Source: a virus. From it: a stretch of 20,142 bases of DNA. The position numbers and the translations under genes are program-made. Below are positions 1 to 7,207 of this stretch, piece by piece. Location: positions 1-20,142 of the IMG/VR virus record IMGVR_UViG_3300047325_000251; one strand, written 5' to 3'. Position 1 is the first letter of the stretch; every line of letters begins with the position of its first letter. A model generated the notes under the pieces. That model was not told the origin of the DNA, searched no databases, and was given only the letters and a program-made list of their open reading frames with translations.

Positions 1-426
1 ATGAAACAGGCCCGTGACTGTCTCGACACATTCTGGGATGATGAAGCCGGGTCAGGCCTGGCGCATCCACCCTTGCCACCGCATGTCCATGCCGATGAGC
101 TTGGCACTGCCGAACGGATCGCCTATCGGTTGATAAACCACGCTGCAGAGACCGGGCGCCCTTGCCCGGTCAATATCGACATCGAAGTCGCTGCCGGGTT
201 CAATTCGAGCTCGATGGGCCCCAAACTGGTGCGCAAACTTGAAAGCCGGGGCCTGATAAAGGTCAGCCGTTTCCAGCGATTTCGTCTGGTCGAAATCGTC
301 GCAACAGGCAAACAGACGGCGCGCCATCCATCGATGCACGCCGACCGGCCGCTGGTCCGGCGTGGGGCACGGTCGGCCGGTGGCATGGGAATGCCGAGCG
401 ATCGCAAACCCTATGCCACGCGCTGA
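1..426 (+). CDS. winged-helix DNA-binding protein
   Basis: This 141-aa protein has a winged helix-turn-helix pattern. Helices run at about residues 36-50, 56-66 and 70-84 (the last, ending near KLESRGLIKV, would be the recognition helix), with a basic wing at about 87-100. The C-terminal 35 residues are Arg-rich and probably disordered. The ATG is the very first base of the window, so the true start could lie upstream. The stop overlaps the next gene by 14 nt, which ties it to the packaging operon. Its place just before the terminase genes suggests either a late-gene regulator or a DNA-recognition partner in packaging. The fold is inferred from the residue pattern and the role is a guess. Confidence 0.7.
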   Translation: MKQARDCLDTFWDDEAGSGLAHPPLPPHVHADELGTAERIAYRLINHAAETGRPCPVNIDIEVAAGFNSSSMGPKLVRKLESRGLIKVSRFQRFRLVEIVATGKQTARHPSMHADRPLVRRGARSAGGMGMPSDRKPYATR

Positions 427-799
427 ACCTGGCGCCGCGCGCGGGCGCGTGCGCGGGTCCGCGACGATCGCGGCCGATGCAAAGTCCGCCGCGCAGTTGC
501 CCGGGCGCGGCGATGCGGCCGCGGCGCGCGCCCATACCGGCGAAGCGCTGGCGACGCTGGTCGCGATCATGACCAATGGCGATGCGCCGGCGACCGCAAG
601 AGTCAGCGCGGCCAATGCCGTGCTCGACCGCGCCTGGGGAAAACCGCGCCAGGATTTCGAACTGTCGAGCGCCGGCGATGCCGTTGCCGCGATCCAACGC
701 GCGCGGCAGCGAGTCCATCGCCAGCGTCAGGCAAAAGATGCGGAGCACGGCACGGACGATGACGCACACACGACGAAAGCAGGCGCCCGCGATGCCTGA
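413..799 (+). CDS. small terminase-like protein
   Basis: This 128-aa basic protein has a recognisable core at about residues 43-77: EALATLVAIM, a short linker, then ARVSAANAVLDRAWGKP. That helical pattern with a closing (Y/W)GKP is common in short proteins encoded just upstream of large terminases in proteobacterial phages. I chose ATG 413, which overlaps the previous stop. An upstream ATG at 362 would add 17 residues inside the preceding gene. The Arg/Gln-rich C-terminal tail could contact DNA. The last 8 nt overlap the large terminase start. Position and core motif support a small-subunit role in recognising phage DNA, but no enzymatic motif exists to prove it. Confidence 0.65.
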   Translation: MPRAEPGAARGRVRGSATIAADAKSAAQLPGRGDAAAARAHTGEALATLVAIMTNGDAPATARVSAANAVLDRAWGKPRQDFELSSAGDAVAAIQRARQRVHRQRQAKDAEHGTDDDAHTTKAGARDA

Positions 800-2300
800 G
801 TCGGATACGGCACTGACGCTGGCCGATGATATCGGCGCGTTCACCGCCGATCCGCTTGGCTATGTCCACTATGCCTTTGCCTGGGGAGAAGGTGATCTGG
901 CCGATATGCCCGGCCCGCGCGCCTGGCAGCGGGCGGTGCTGGAAGAAATACGCGATCATCTGTCCGACCCGGCACGCCGGTTCCAGCCCTTGCGCATCGC
1001 CCGCGCTTCGGGCCACGGTATCGGCAAGTCCGCGCTGATCGGCATGCTGGTCAAATGGGCGCTTGATACATGTCCCGATACGCGGGTGATTGTCACTGCC
1101 AACACCGAAGCCCAATTGCGTACGAAGACCGCGCCCGAACTTGGCAAATGGTCGCGACTGTCGCTGACCCACTCCTGGTTTCGGCAAAGCGCGACAGCCA
1201 TGATCGCGACGATGGCTGGACGTGAAAAGTCGTGGCGCTGCGATCTGGTCACCTGGAGCGAGAGCAATACCGAGGCGTTTGCCGGCCTGCACAACCAGGG
1301 CAAACGGATCGTGCTGGTGTTCGACGAAGCTTCGGGGATCGCCGACAAGGTCTGGGAAGTTGCACTGGGCGCACTGACCGACGCGGATACCGAGATCATC
1401 TGGCTGGCCTTCGGCAATCCCACCCATGCCGATGGTGCGTTTCGCCAGTGTTTCGGGCGGTATCGCGCGCTGTGGCACACCGCGCAGATCGATGCGCGCG
1501 ATGTCGAGGGCACCAACAAGGCTTATCTTGGTGAACTGGTCCGTACTTTCGGCGAAGATTCGGACATCGCACGAGTGCGCGTGCGTGGGCAGTTTCCTTC
1601 GTCCAGCGCGATGCAATTCATCGGCCAGCGCGAAATCGACGCGGCACTGAGCCGCGAGCTCCCGACGGTGGCGGGCAGCGAGCCGGTGGTGTTCGGAATA
1701 GACTGCGCTCGCTATGGAGACGATGAAAGCGTGCTGGCGATCCGCTGTGGCAGCGACGCACGGTCGCGCGCATGGCAGTCGTGGCACGCGACCGACGCGA
1801 TGCATCTGGCCGGCGATATCGCGATCGCGGCGCAGCGTTGGCAACCCGACGCGATCATGGTCGATGCCGGCAATATCGGCGCAGCGATCGTCGATCGGCT
1901 GCGCCAGCTGGTCGGCGATGTGCCGGTGATCGAGGTGTGGTTCGGCGGCCAAGGCCGCGATGCCGAACTGGAGCCCGGGGTTGCGGTGCACACGGCCAAC
2001 AAGCGGGCCGAAATCTGGACGCGGATGCGCGCCTGGCTGCGCCATGGTGCGTTGCCCGACGTCGCGCGCCTGCGCGATGATCTGGCGGGACCAACTTACG
2101 GCTTTGCCGCCGACGACACGCGCGTGCGGCTGGAACGCAAGGTCGAGATGAAGCGACGCGGCCTGCCCAGCCCAGACTGGGCCGACGCACTGGCCTGCAC
2201 ATTTGCCGAAACGGTGCTGCCCCGCCGCGTGCCGAACTGGCTCGATCCCGATCGCGTGGCCGCGTTGCGCGACGACGACCGCTATACCGAACTCGACTGA
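792..2300 (+). CDS. terL: terminase large subunit (DNA packaging ATPase/nuclease)
   Basis: This 502-aa protein drives DNA into the prohead at the portal and cuts the concatemer. The N-terminal ATPase shows a Walker A at residues 73-80 (SGHGIGKS), a TANTEAQ segment at 102-108, a Walker B at 174-179 (VLVFDE, D178/E179) and a coupling motif FGNPT at 207-211. The C-terminal RNase H-like nuclease has acidic candidates D304 (VVFGIDCARYGDD), D358 (IMVDAGNIG) and D462/D465 (SPDWADAL). Length and motif order match full-length tailed-phage terminases, so it looks intact. ATG 792 gives an 8-nt overlap with the small-subunit gene. An in-frame ATG at 576 would add 72 residues overlapping that gene and lacks the family start pattern. 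Confidence 0.95.
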   Translation: MPESDTALTLADDIGAFTADPLGYVHYAFAWGEGDLADMPGPRAWQRAVLEEIRDHLSDPARRFQPLRIARASGHGIGKSALIGMLVKWALDTCPDTRVIVTANTEAQLRTKTAPELGKWSRLSLTHSWFRQSATAMIATMAGREKSWRCDLVTWSESNTEAFAGLHNQGKRIVLVFDEASGIADKVWEVALGALTDADTEIIWLAFGNPTHADGAFRQCFGRYRALWHTAQIDARDVEGTNKAYLGELVRTFGEDSDIARVRVRGQFPSSSAMQFIGQREIDAALSRELPTVAGSEPVVFGIDCARYGDDESVLAIRCGSDARSRAWQSWHATDAMHLAGDIAIAAQRWQPDAIMVDAGNIGAAIVDRLRQLVGDVPVIEVWFGGQGRDAELEPGVAVHTANKRAEIWTRMRAWLRHGALPDVARLRDDLAGPTYGFAADDTRVRLERKVEMKRRGLPSPDWADALACTFAETVLPRRVPNWLDPDRVAALRDDDRYTELD

Positions 2301-2390
2301 CCTGGACCCATGCGAGAATGTGTTCGGCGCGCGATCCAAAGCGTGCCGGGGCCGGGTTAGACAGTTTTTCTCAAACACAGGAGGCAACCC

Positions 2391-2573
2391 ATGTGCAGCA
2401 CCCCCACGATCCCGACCGTGCCGGTCCGGCAACCGGTGCAGTTGCCCGACCAGGGTGCGCCGACCGGTCCGGTCGATCCCGAAGCATGGCAGCGCACCGT
2501 CCTGGCCGGAATGGTCACCGGCCCGCAGGGCGTGCTCGGATCGCCGAGCCTTGGCAAGCCCACGCTGGGTTGA
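2391..2573 (+). CDS. 60-aa protein between terminase and portal
   Basis: This small protein is Pro- and Val-rich at the N-terminus (MCSTPTIPTVPVRQPVQLPD) and ends in TGPQGVLGSPSLGKPTLG. Short proteins with a C-terminal TG.xG...K..LG pattern occur just before the portal in many podoviruses and resemble T7 gp6.7/gp7.3-like virion proteins; this comparison is from memory. A textbook ribosome-binding site, AGGAGG at 2379-2384, lies 6 nt before the ATG, which strongly supports translation. The 90-bp stretch before it holds a short T run (2365-2369) but no convincing hairpin terminator. The likely role is a minor head or head-tail component. It has no transmembrane segment or catalytic motif. Confidence 0.8.
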   Translation: MCSTPTIPTVPVRQPVQLPDQGAPTGPVDPEAWQRTVLAGMVTGPQGVLGSPSLGKPTLG

Positions 2574-2587
2574 GGAGCGCAAAGCGA

Positions 2588-4255
2588 ATGACCGGTAACG
2601 CAGATATTCGCAGCCATTGCGAACAGCGGCTGGCCCTGATGAAAAATGTCAGGACCGATTATGAATCGGAAGCCGAACAGATTGCCCGCTTTGCCCAGCC
2701 CGCGCGGTCGCGATTTCTGCGCGGCAGCAAGGACCAGAATGGCGGCCGTCGCCGGATGTGGAACAAGACTCTGTTCGATCCACACGGAATCGAGGCGTTT
2801 CGCACGCTGACCAATGGCATGACCAGCGGCCTGTCGAGCGCGTCGCGGCCATGGTTCACGCTGAACCTTGCCGATGAAGCCCTGATGGATGCCAATGGCG
2901 TGCGCGCGTGGCTGTCCGACGTCGAGCGGCGGCTTTATGCCTTTTTCGGTTCGACCAATTTCTATGCGGCGGCCAAATCGGGCTATGGCGAAATGGGTCT
3001 GTTCGGCACCGAAGGCTGCGTCATGGTCGAACATCCGACCGCAGGCGCAGTGTGCCATGCGCTGACCTTTGGCGAATACTGGATCGGCCTGTCCGATGCG
3101 CTGGTCCCCGATACGTTATACCGGGTCTGCCCGATGAGCGTGAAACAGGCGATCGAGACATTCGGCGATGCCTGTTCACCGGTTATCCGCGCGCTATATG
3201 ACCGCAGCCAGTACGAGGCGGCGATCGAGATCTATCACGCGATCGAGCCCGATCCGAACTACGATCCGGCGCAGTTCGGCGCCAAGCCATGGCGTTCTGC
3301 CTATTGGGATATCGCCGATCGGTCGGACACTGTGCTGCGCTTGTCGGGCTATCACGAACAGCCGTTCTGGGCACCGCGCTGGGACGTGGTCGGGGGCGAT
3401 ACCTATGGCGTTTCACCGGGGATGGAGGCCCTGCCATCGCTGCGCGAATTGCAGATGCAGGCCAAGCGGCGCAACGAGGCGATCGACCAGATGGTCAAGC
3501 CCGAAAAGATCGCACCACCCAATGTGCGGCTGACCGGAGAACCAGGGCGCGTCGTCGTCGCCGCCGGTGTCGATCGCGACCAGATCTTCATCCCCTACCC
3601 AATGCCCTATCAGGCGGTCGCGGCGATCGGCGAGGAAATGGACAAATGCCGGCGGCAAATCGATTCGCTGGCGTTTGCCGACCTGTTCAACGCGATTACC
3701 AATATGGCGGGCATCCAGCCGCGTACAGTTGAGGAAATCGCTGCGCGCAACGAGGAAAAGCTGACCCAACTGGGGCCCGTGATCGAGCGGGTGGCCAATG
3801 AAAAGCTGCAGATCGCGATCGAGCGCGGCTTCGGCATTCTGAGGCGCGGCGGGTTTCTGCCGCCGGTTCCTGCCGCGCTGTCGGAAAAGCAGATCAATGT
3901 CGAATTCGTATCGATCCTGCAACAGATGCAGCGAATGGTCGGGCTTGGCCAGATCGAGCGCGTGGTGGGTTTTGTCGGCAACCTGGCCGGTGTCCATCCC
4001 GAGGCGCTCGACAATATCGATTTCGACGAAGCGGTCGATGAATATGCTTATCGTGCGGGGGCGCCTGCACGACTGATCCGGCCGACAAAAGAGGTTGTCG
4101 CACTGCGTCAGGCCCGCGCCGCGCAGCAGGCCACGGCACAGACTTTGGCCGCCATGCCGGCGATGAAAGCCGGAGCCGATGCCGCGCGCCTGTTGGCTGC
4201 GACCGACGTGGGCAATGGTGAGACGCTGCTGTCGCGGATGTTGCCATCCGCCTGA
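2588..4255 (+). CDS. portal (head-tail connector) protein
   Basis: This 555-aa protein matches the T7 gp8-type head-to-tail connector family in length and pattern. It has an N-terminal helical region, then WNKTLFDPHGIEAFRTLTNG near residues 58-77 and GLSSASRPWFTLNL at 81-94. A central wing/stem region contains GVSPGMEALPSLRELQMQAK, and a long C-terminal helical part is Ala-rich at its end. Twelve copies would form the ring at one capsid vertex through which DNA enters and leaves. The start is set by GAGGAG at 2572-2577, which overlaps the previous stop codon and lies 10 nt before ATG 2588. The frame is open upstream to 2318, but that part overlaps the 60-aa gene and has no ribosome-binding site. 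Confidence 0.93.
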   Translation: MTGNADIRSHCEQRLALMKNVRTDYESEAEQIARFAQPARSRFLRGSKDQNGGRRRMWNKTLFDPHGIEAFRTLTNGMTSGLSSASRPWFTLNLADEALMDANGVRAWLSDVERRLYAFFGSTNFYAAAKSGYGEMGLFGTEGCVMVEHPTAGAVCHALTFGEYWIGLSDALVPDTLYRVCPMSVKQAIETFGDACSPVIRALYDRSQYEAAIEIYHAIEPDPNYDPAQFGAKPWRSAYWDIADRSDTVLRLSGYHEQPFWAPRWDVVGGDTYGVSPGMEALPSLRELQMQAKRRNEAIDQMVKPEKIAPPNVRLTGEPGRVVVAAGVDRDQIFIPYPMPYQAVAAIGEEMDKCRRQIDSLAFADLFNAITNMAGIQPRTVEEIAARNEEKLTQLGPVIERVANEKLQIAIERGFGILRRGGFLPPVPAALSEKQINVEFVSILQQMQRMVGLGQIERVVGFVGNLAGVHPEALDNIDFDEAVDEYAYRAGAPARLIRPTKEVVALRQARAAQQATAQTLAAMPAMKAGADAARLLAATDVGNGETLLSRMLPSA

Positions 4256-4319
4256 TCGGGCTGCCGAGCCACCCCATTTGTGATCACTTCGCGCCCGCGC
4301 ATGGCGCCTGACCGGGGTA

Positions 4320-4670
4320 TTGCCCGTGCCGTTCGAAGCCAAAGATGCCGAATTCCTGCTGACCCGGCCCGAATTTCGCCGGTTCCTTTTCGCCGCGATC
4401 CAAAGTTCGGGAATTCTGGTCCAGTCAGTATCGGCGGCGACCGCAGCCAGCCGAGACCTCGGCCATTTCGAAGGGCGCCGCGCGCTTGGCTTCGACCTGC
4501 TGATGCTGGTGCACATCGGCCAGAGCGAAGCCGTTCGCAACGACGATCCCGACGGGATCACGACACTTGCCCTGTGCCTGACCGAGGCGCTCTCCTGCAA
4601 GGACAACCACATTGACACAATCCACTTCCGCGACAGCGCCCGCTATGACGAGCTCCCCCACACCGCCTGA
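4320..4670 (+). CDS. Bbp19-like small phage protein
   Basis: This 116-aa protein (114 aa if it starts at GTG 4326) contains AEFLLTRPEFRRFLFAAIQS, followed by GIL, a serine/alanine stretch, then FEGRRALGFDLLMLV. The pattern 'F.RFL...I...GI ... EGRR..G..L' is that of the Bbp19-like family, named after a Bordetella phage BPP-1 protein and usually encoded between portal and scaffold, as here. No ATG is available. TTG 4320 and GTG 4326 are both possible, and GTG fits better with the GGGG run at 4314-4317. The function is not established; helper roles in head assembly are plausible from position. Its last 59 nt overlap the scaffold gene in another frame. The gap 4256-4319 before it shows no clear signal. 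Confidence 0.75.
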   Translation: MPVPFEAKDAEFLLTRPEFRRFLFAAIQSSGILVQSVSAATAASRDLGHFEGRRALGFDLLMLVHIGQSEAVRNDDPDGITTLALCLTEALSCKDNHIDTIHFRDSARYDELPHTA

Positions 4671-5265
4671 CGCCCCCTCTGCGCCAGTTGCCGAAAATGT
4701 CGCGATTGCGCCGACCGGCGCTATGCCAGCGGCACCGGCGGCTCCCCAGGCCGCTGCTACATTGGCACCGGTACCCAGCGCGCCGGACCGCTATGACTTG
4801 TCTCTCGAAGGGTTTTCGATCGATCCTTCACTCGTCCGGAATGCCGATCCCGTGTTGCGCGATCTCGGGCTGAGCAACGATGCGGCCAACAAGCTGATGC
4901 CGGTGGCGCGCGACATCATGGCGCGGACTCAGGAAACCTTGATGCGGCAGATCGAGGACGCCGCTGCCGTCCAGAAAAAGAGCTGGTACGACGCCTTTGT
5001 GGCCGACCCAGAAATCGGCGGAGCGCGGCGCAGCGAAACCGAGCACTTCGCCGCAAAGGGCCTGGATGCGCTGGGTTATCGCGACGGGCATCCGTTTCGC
5101 GAGGCGCTCAACGCCAGCGGTTTCGGCAATCACCCCGACATGCTCCGCGCGTTTCGCCGGCTGGGCGAACTGGTCGGCGAAGACGGCGGCCTGGTCCGGC
5201 CATTGACGGCCAGTAGCCGCGCCAAGCCGGTCTGGGAACGGCTTTACCCCGACGACGGGCGTTGA
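4612..5265 (+). CDS. capsid scaffolding/assembly protein
   Basis: This 217-aa protein has a disordered Ala/Pro/Thr-rich N-terminus (residues 1-58) and a helical C-terminal domain. The latter contains the hallmark series W125, DPEIGG (132-137), FG.xx.L-like spacing, FGNHPDMLRAFRRLGEL (171-187) and ED at 190-191, as in many podoviral scaffolds encoded directly before the capsid gene. It would guide capsid protein into procapsids and leave before or during packaging. The start is TTG 4612, with AAGGA at 4599-4603 eight bases upstream. An in-frame ATG at 4645 would drop 11 residues and has no clear ribosome-binding site. It overlaps the preceding gene by 59 nt and is followed by the 140-bp leader of the capsid gene. 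Confidence 0.85.
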   Translation: MTQSTSATAPAMTSSPTPPDAPSAPVAENVAIAPTGAMPAAPAAPQAAATLAPVPSAPDRYDLSLEGFSIDPSLVRNADPVLRDLGLSNDAANKLMPVARDIMARTQETLMRQIEDAAAVQKKSWYDAFVADPEIGGARRSETEHFAAKGLDALGYRDGHPFREALNASGFGNHPDMLRAFRRLGELVGEDGGLVRPLTASSRAKPVWERLYPDDGR

Positions 5266-5270
5266 TCGGC

Positions 5271-5290
5271 GCCTGCCCGTGCGGGCAGGC
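5271..5290 (+). promoter_or_regulatory. hairpin between scaffold and capsid genes
   Basis: The arms 5271-5278 (gcctgccc) and 5283-5290 (gggcaggc) form a perfect 8-bp GC stem with a 4-nt loop, starting 6 nt after the scaffold stop. No T run follows, so it is not a classic terminator. A second 6-bp hairpin lies at 5315-5331 (cgatgc, 5-nt loop, gcatcg). The rest of the 140-bp gap shows only the capsid ribosome-binding site. These hairpins may partly stop transcription or protect the 5' end of a capsid mRNA. Confidence 0.5.
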
Positions 5291-5405
5291 AGTGACGACG
5301 TCCGATGGAGCGACCGATGCCGGCCGCATCGCGCCCGATACCCCCTGTTGCCGGCGCCATCCGATACCCGCCGATCCTGCGGGAATCCTCAAGGAGACCT
5401 AAGCT

Positions 5406-6422
5406 ATGGCCATTCTTGGCAGCTCGTATTGGAATCTGATCGACGTTCTGAAGTCAAGCAGCGATGGCATCGGCGATGTAGTCGAAGCGCTGACCCAACT
5501 GACGCCGTTCATGAAAGACGCCAACGTCATCAACTGCAACAGCGGCACCGAGCACCGCTCTTCGATCCGCACTGGCCTGCCTTCGGTTTCGTGGGGCGCG
5601 CTGTATCAGGGTATTGCCCAGTCCAAGGGCAATTATACCGAAGTCAAGGACACCACCGGCTTTGTCGAAGGCCTGTCGAGCGTCGATGAACGCCTGCTCA
5701 ACCTGAAGCCGGCCGAATCGGCCAAGTTGCGGCTGGTCGAAGGACAGGGCTTTCTTGAAGCGATTGCCCAGACCGTTGAAAGCGCGATCTGGTATTCCGA
5801 CGTCAAAGTGAACGGCAAGCAGTTCCACGGCATGGGTCCGCGTTTCAATTCGCTGCAGAACCCCAATGTGATCAATGCCGGCGCAACCGGTTCGAACAAC
5901 ACCTCGATCTGGTTCGTCACACATGGCGATGCGCAGACTTCGGTGATCGTGCCCGACACTATTCCGGGCGGCATCCAGCGCGAGGACATGGGCCGCCAGA
6001 GGGTGCTCGATGGAAACGGCAACCCGTTCTATGTAAAGGAAGAAAAGTTCACCCAGCATGTCGGACTGTGCGTCAAGGACTGGCGCTACAACGCGCGCGT
6101 CTGCAATATCGATGTGCCCAGCGTGCTGTCCGGGTCGGTCGCGCTGAACCCGCTGATGCGCCATGCCTATTACAAGCTGCAGGGCCGACGCGCTTACCGC
6201 ATCGAGGCCGAGGGACAGATCAGCCCGGGACGCACGGTGCTCTACATGAACCGGACGCTGCTCGAAGCGCTCGATGCCGAAGGTACCAACAGCCGTTCGG
6301 GAATCGACAATTTCGTCCGCCTGACGCCGATGGAAATCCAGGGCGAGGAAGTGATGACCTGGCGGGGCATTCCGGTGCGCGAAACCGACGCGCTGCTCGG
6401 CACCGAGACGCTGGTTTCGTAA
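5406..6422 (+). CDS. major capsid protein (BPP-1-like HK97 fold)
   Basis: This 338-aa protein lies between the scaffold and a Bbp16-like cement protein, the canonical position for the major capsid protein. It opens with MAILGSSYWNLIDVLKSSSD and has the mixed alpha/beta, low-complexity-free composition of shell proteins. Its C-terminal stretch, EVMTWRGIPVRETDALL, is a familiar capsid-protein ending in this group. The pair with the cement protein suggests the BPP-1 lineage, whose capsid protein has a rearranged HK97-like topology. That topology is inferred here, not visible from sequence. Translation is backed by AAGGAG at 5391-5396, nine bases before the ATG. The gene has its own leader and is flanked by hairpins, fitting high and separately controlled expression. 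Confidence 0.9.
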   Translation: MAILGSSYWNLIDVLKSSSDGIGDVVEALTQLTPFMKDANVINCNSGTEHRSSIRTGLPSVSWGALYQGIAQSKGNYTEVKDTTGFVEGLSSVDERLLNLKPAESAKLRLVEGQGFLEAIAQTVESAIWYSDVKVNGKQFHGMGPRFNSLQNPNVINAGATGSNNTSIWFVTHGDAQTSVIVPDTIPGGIQREDMGRQRVLDGNGNPFYVKEEKFTQHVGLCVKDWRYNARVCNIDVPSVLSGSVALNPLMRHAYYKLQGRRAYRIEAEGQISPGRTVLYMNRTLLEALDAEGTNSRSGIDNFVRLTPMEIQGEEVMTWRGIPVRETDALLGTETLVS

Positions 6423-6436
6423 GGCCATTCGGCCGG

Positions 6437-6465
6437 CCGGATCGTGCGCGCCGCGGGCGATCCGG
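6437..6465 (+). promoter_or_regulatory. hairpin between capsid and cement genes
   Basis: The arms 6437-6444 (ccggatcg) and 6458-6465 (cgatccgg) form a perfect 8-bp stem with a 13-nt GC-rich loop, beginning 15 nt after the capsid stop. No T run follows. Its position just downstream of the major capsid gene suggests 3'-end protection or partial termination. This is inference only. Confidence 0.45.
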
Positions 6466-6493
6466 TACCCCCTTCGAGAAAGGATCTTCTTTC

Positions 6494-6931
6494 ATGATCA
6501 TCGACACTTCGCTTGTGTTCAGCGACCAGCAGGTGGTGACAGCCTCGACATCGTCGAGCAACTCCATCGACCTCGGCGCCACCGGCACCCCGTTCGGAGC
6601 CACCAACCCTCTGGTCCGCGATATCGGACGTGGTGAACCAATCGACCTTTCGGTCTCGGTCGCCCAGACTTTTGTCGGACCGACCTCGATCCAGGTTTCG
6701 GTGCAGACTTCGCCCGACAGCGTCACCTGGACGAACATCGATACCGGCGCGATCATTCCGGTATCGCAACTCGTCGCGGGCTATCTGTTCCGCGTTCCGC
6801 GAATCGTGCAGCAAACCGATGCGCGATACTTGCGCCTGTTCTATACCGTCATTGGCACCGCGACGCAGGGCACGATCAATGCCGCGATTGTTGCCAGCCG
6901 TCAGAGCAATCTCGCGGCCGGTGGCATCTGA
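6494..6931 (+). CDS. Bbp16-like capsid cement protein
   Basis: This 145-aa, beta-rich protein fits the Bbp16 capsid cement family from start to end. It begins MIIDTSLVFSDQQVVTAS, with NSIDLGA next, then DIGRGEPIDLSVSVAQTF, IQVSVQTSPDSVTWTNI, LVAGYLFRVPRI and DARYLRLFYTVIGTATQGTI. In BPP-1 this type of protein sits on the outside of the shell and clamps capsid subunits together; it is known from the cryo-EM structure of that phage. AAGGA at 6480-6484, nine bases before ATG 6494, fixes the start. The stop overlaps the next ATG by one base (TGATG), so the following small gene is probably translated by coupling. Confidence 0.88.
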   Translation: MIIDTSLVFSDQQVVTASTSSSNSIDLGATGTPFGATNPLVRDIGRGEPIDLSVSVAQTFVGPTSIQVSVQTSPDSVTWTNIDTGAIIPVSQLVAGYLFRVPRIVQQTDARYLRLFYTVIGTATQGTINAAIVASRQSNLAAGGI

Positions 6932-7107
6932 TGCCGCGCTTTCGTGCCAGTGAGCCGATCTACCTCAGCAATGAGCGCCGGCTGATTGCCGCGGGCGAAA
7001 TCTTTACCAGCGACGAAATCCCCGGCAGTGCATGGATTCCGCTCGATACCGCGCCGCCCGCCGCGGGCGCAAAGGCGCGCCGGACAGCGACGCAATCGAG
7101 CGAATGA
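6931..7107 (+). CDS. 58-aa protein after the cement gene
   Basis: The stop of the cement gene (6929-6931) shares its last base with this ATG. The ORF reads MPRFRASEPIYLSNERRLIA, then AGEIFTSDEIPGSAWIPLDT, and ends in a basic, Ala-rich tail. The core (an 'I....R.I..GE.F..D..P...W.PL' pattern) resembles tiny beta-rich proteins found beside capsid genes in many phages. Amino-acid use is balanced, with conserved-looking Trp, Gly and Pro positions, unlike random frames in GC-rich DNA. Function is unknown; a small virion or head-completion protein is plausible by position. It is short enough to be missed by automatic gene callers. A strong hairpin follows. Confidence 0.65.
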   Translation: MPRFRASEPIYLSNERRLIAAGEIFTSDEIPGSAWIPLDTAPPAAGAKARRTATQSSE

Positions 7108-7123
7108 TCGCCGTGTAACGGGG

Positions 7124-7176
7124 GATGCGGGGCACCGGCGGATCGGTGCCCCGCATCAGATCAACCTGCATTTTTT
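7124..7176 (+). terminator. strong hairpin with delayed T-run, end of head module
   Basis: The arms 7124-7137 (gatgcggggcaccg) and 7144-7157 (cggtgccccgcatc) pair perfectly over 14 bp with a 6-nt loop. A run of six T lies at 7171-7176, 13 nt past the stem. The stem is the longest perfect one I found in the window. The distance to the T run is longer than in classic intrinsic terminators, so it may act as a weak terminator, a pause site or an RNA end-protecting structure. It separates the head genes from the tail genes. Confidence 0.6.
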
Positions 7177-7207
7177 GAAGCATGCGCAATTCAAGAGGTG
7201 GTCCGGC

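Noticed and set aside
603-2582. 659-codon open frame on the minus strand across the terminase
   Set aside because: It mirrors the strongly biased codons of terL, shows no family pattern and would oppose all neighbours. Long antisense frames are expected in GC-rich coding DNA.
4280-4615. Alternative + frame overlapping the Bbp19-like gene
   Set aside because: Its product is Arg/Pro-rich and shapeless, whereas the other frame carries the family pattern.
4612-4617. TTGACA as a -35 promoter box
   Set aside because: No -10 box at suitable distance; the TTG is better explained as the scaffold start codon with AAGGA upstream.
3413-4618. 401-codon minus-strand frame across portal and Bbp19-like genes
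   Set aside because: No recognisable domain, and it overlaps two well-supported genes.
5266-5405. Classic Rho-independent terminator before the capsid gene
   Set aside because: The stems there lack a following T run, so I list them only as hairpins.
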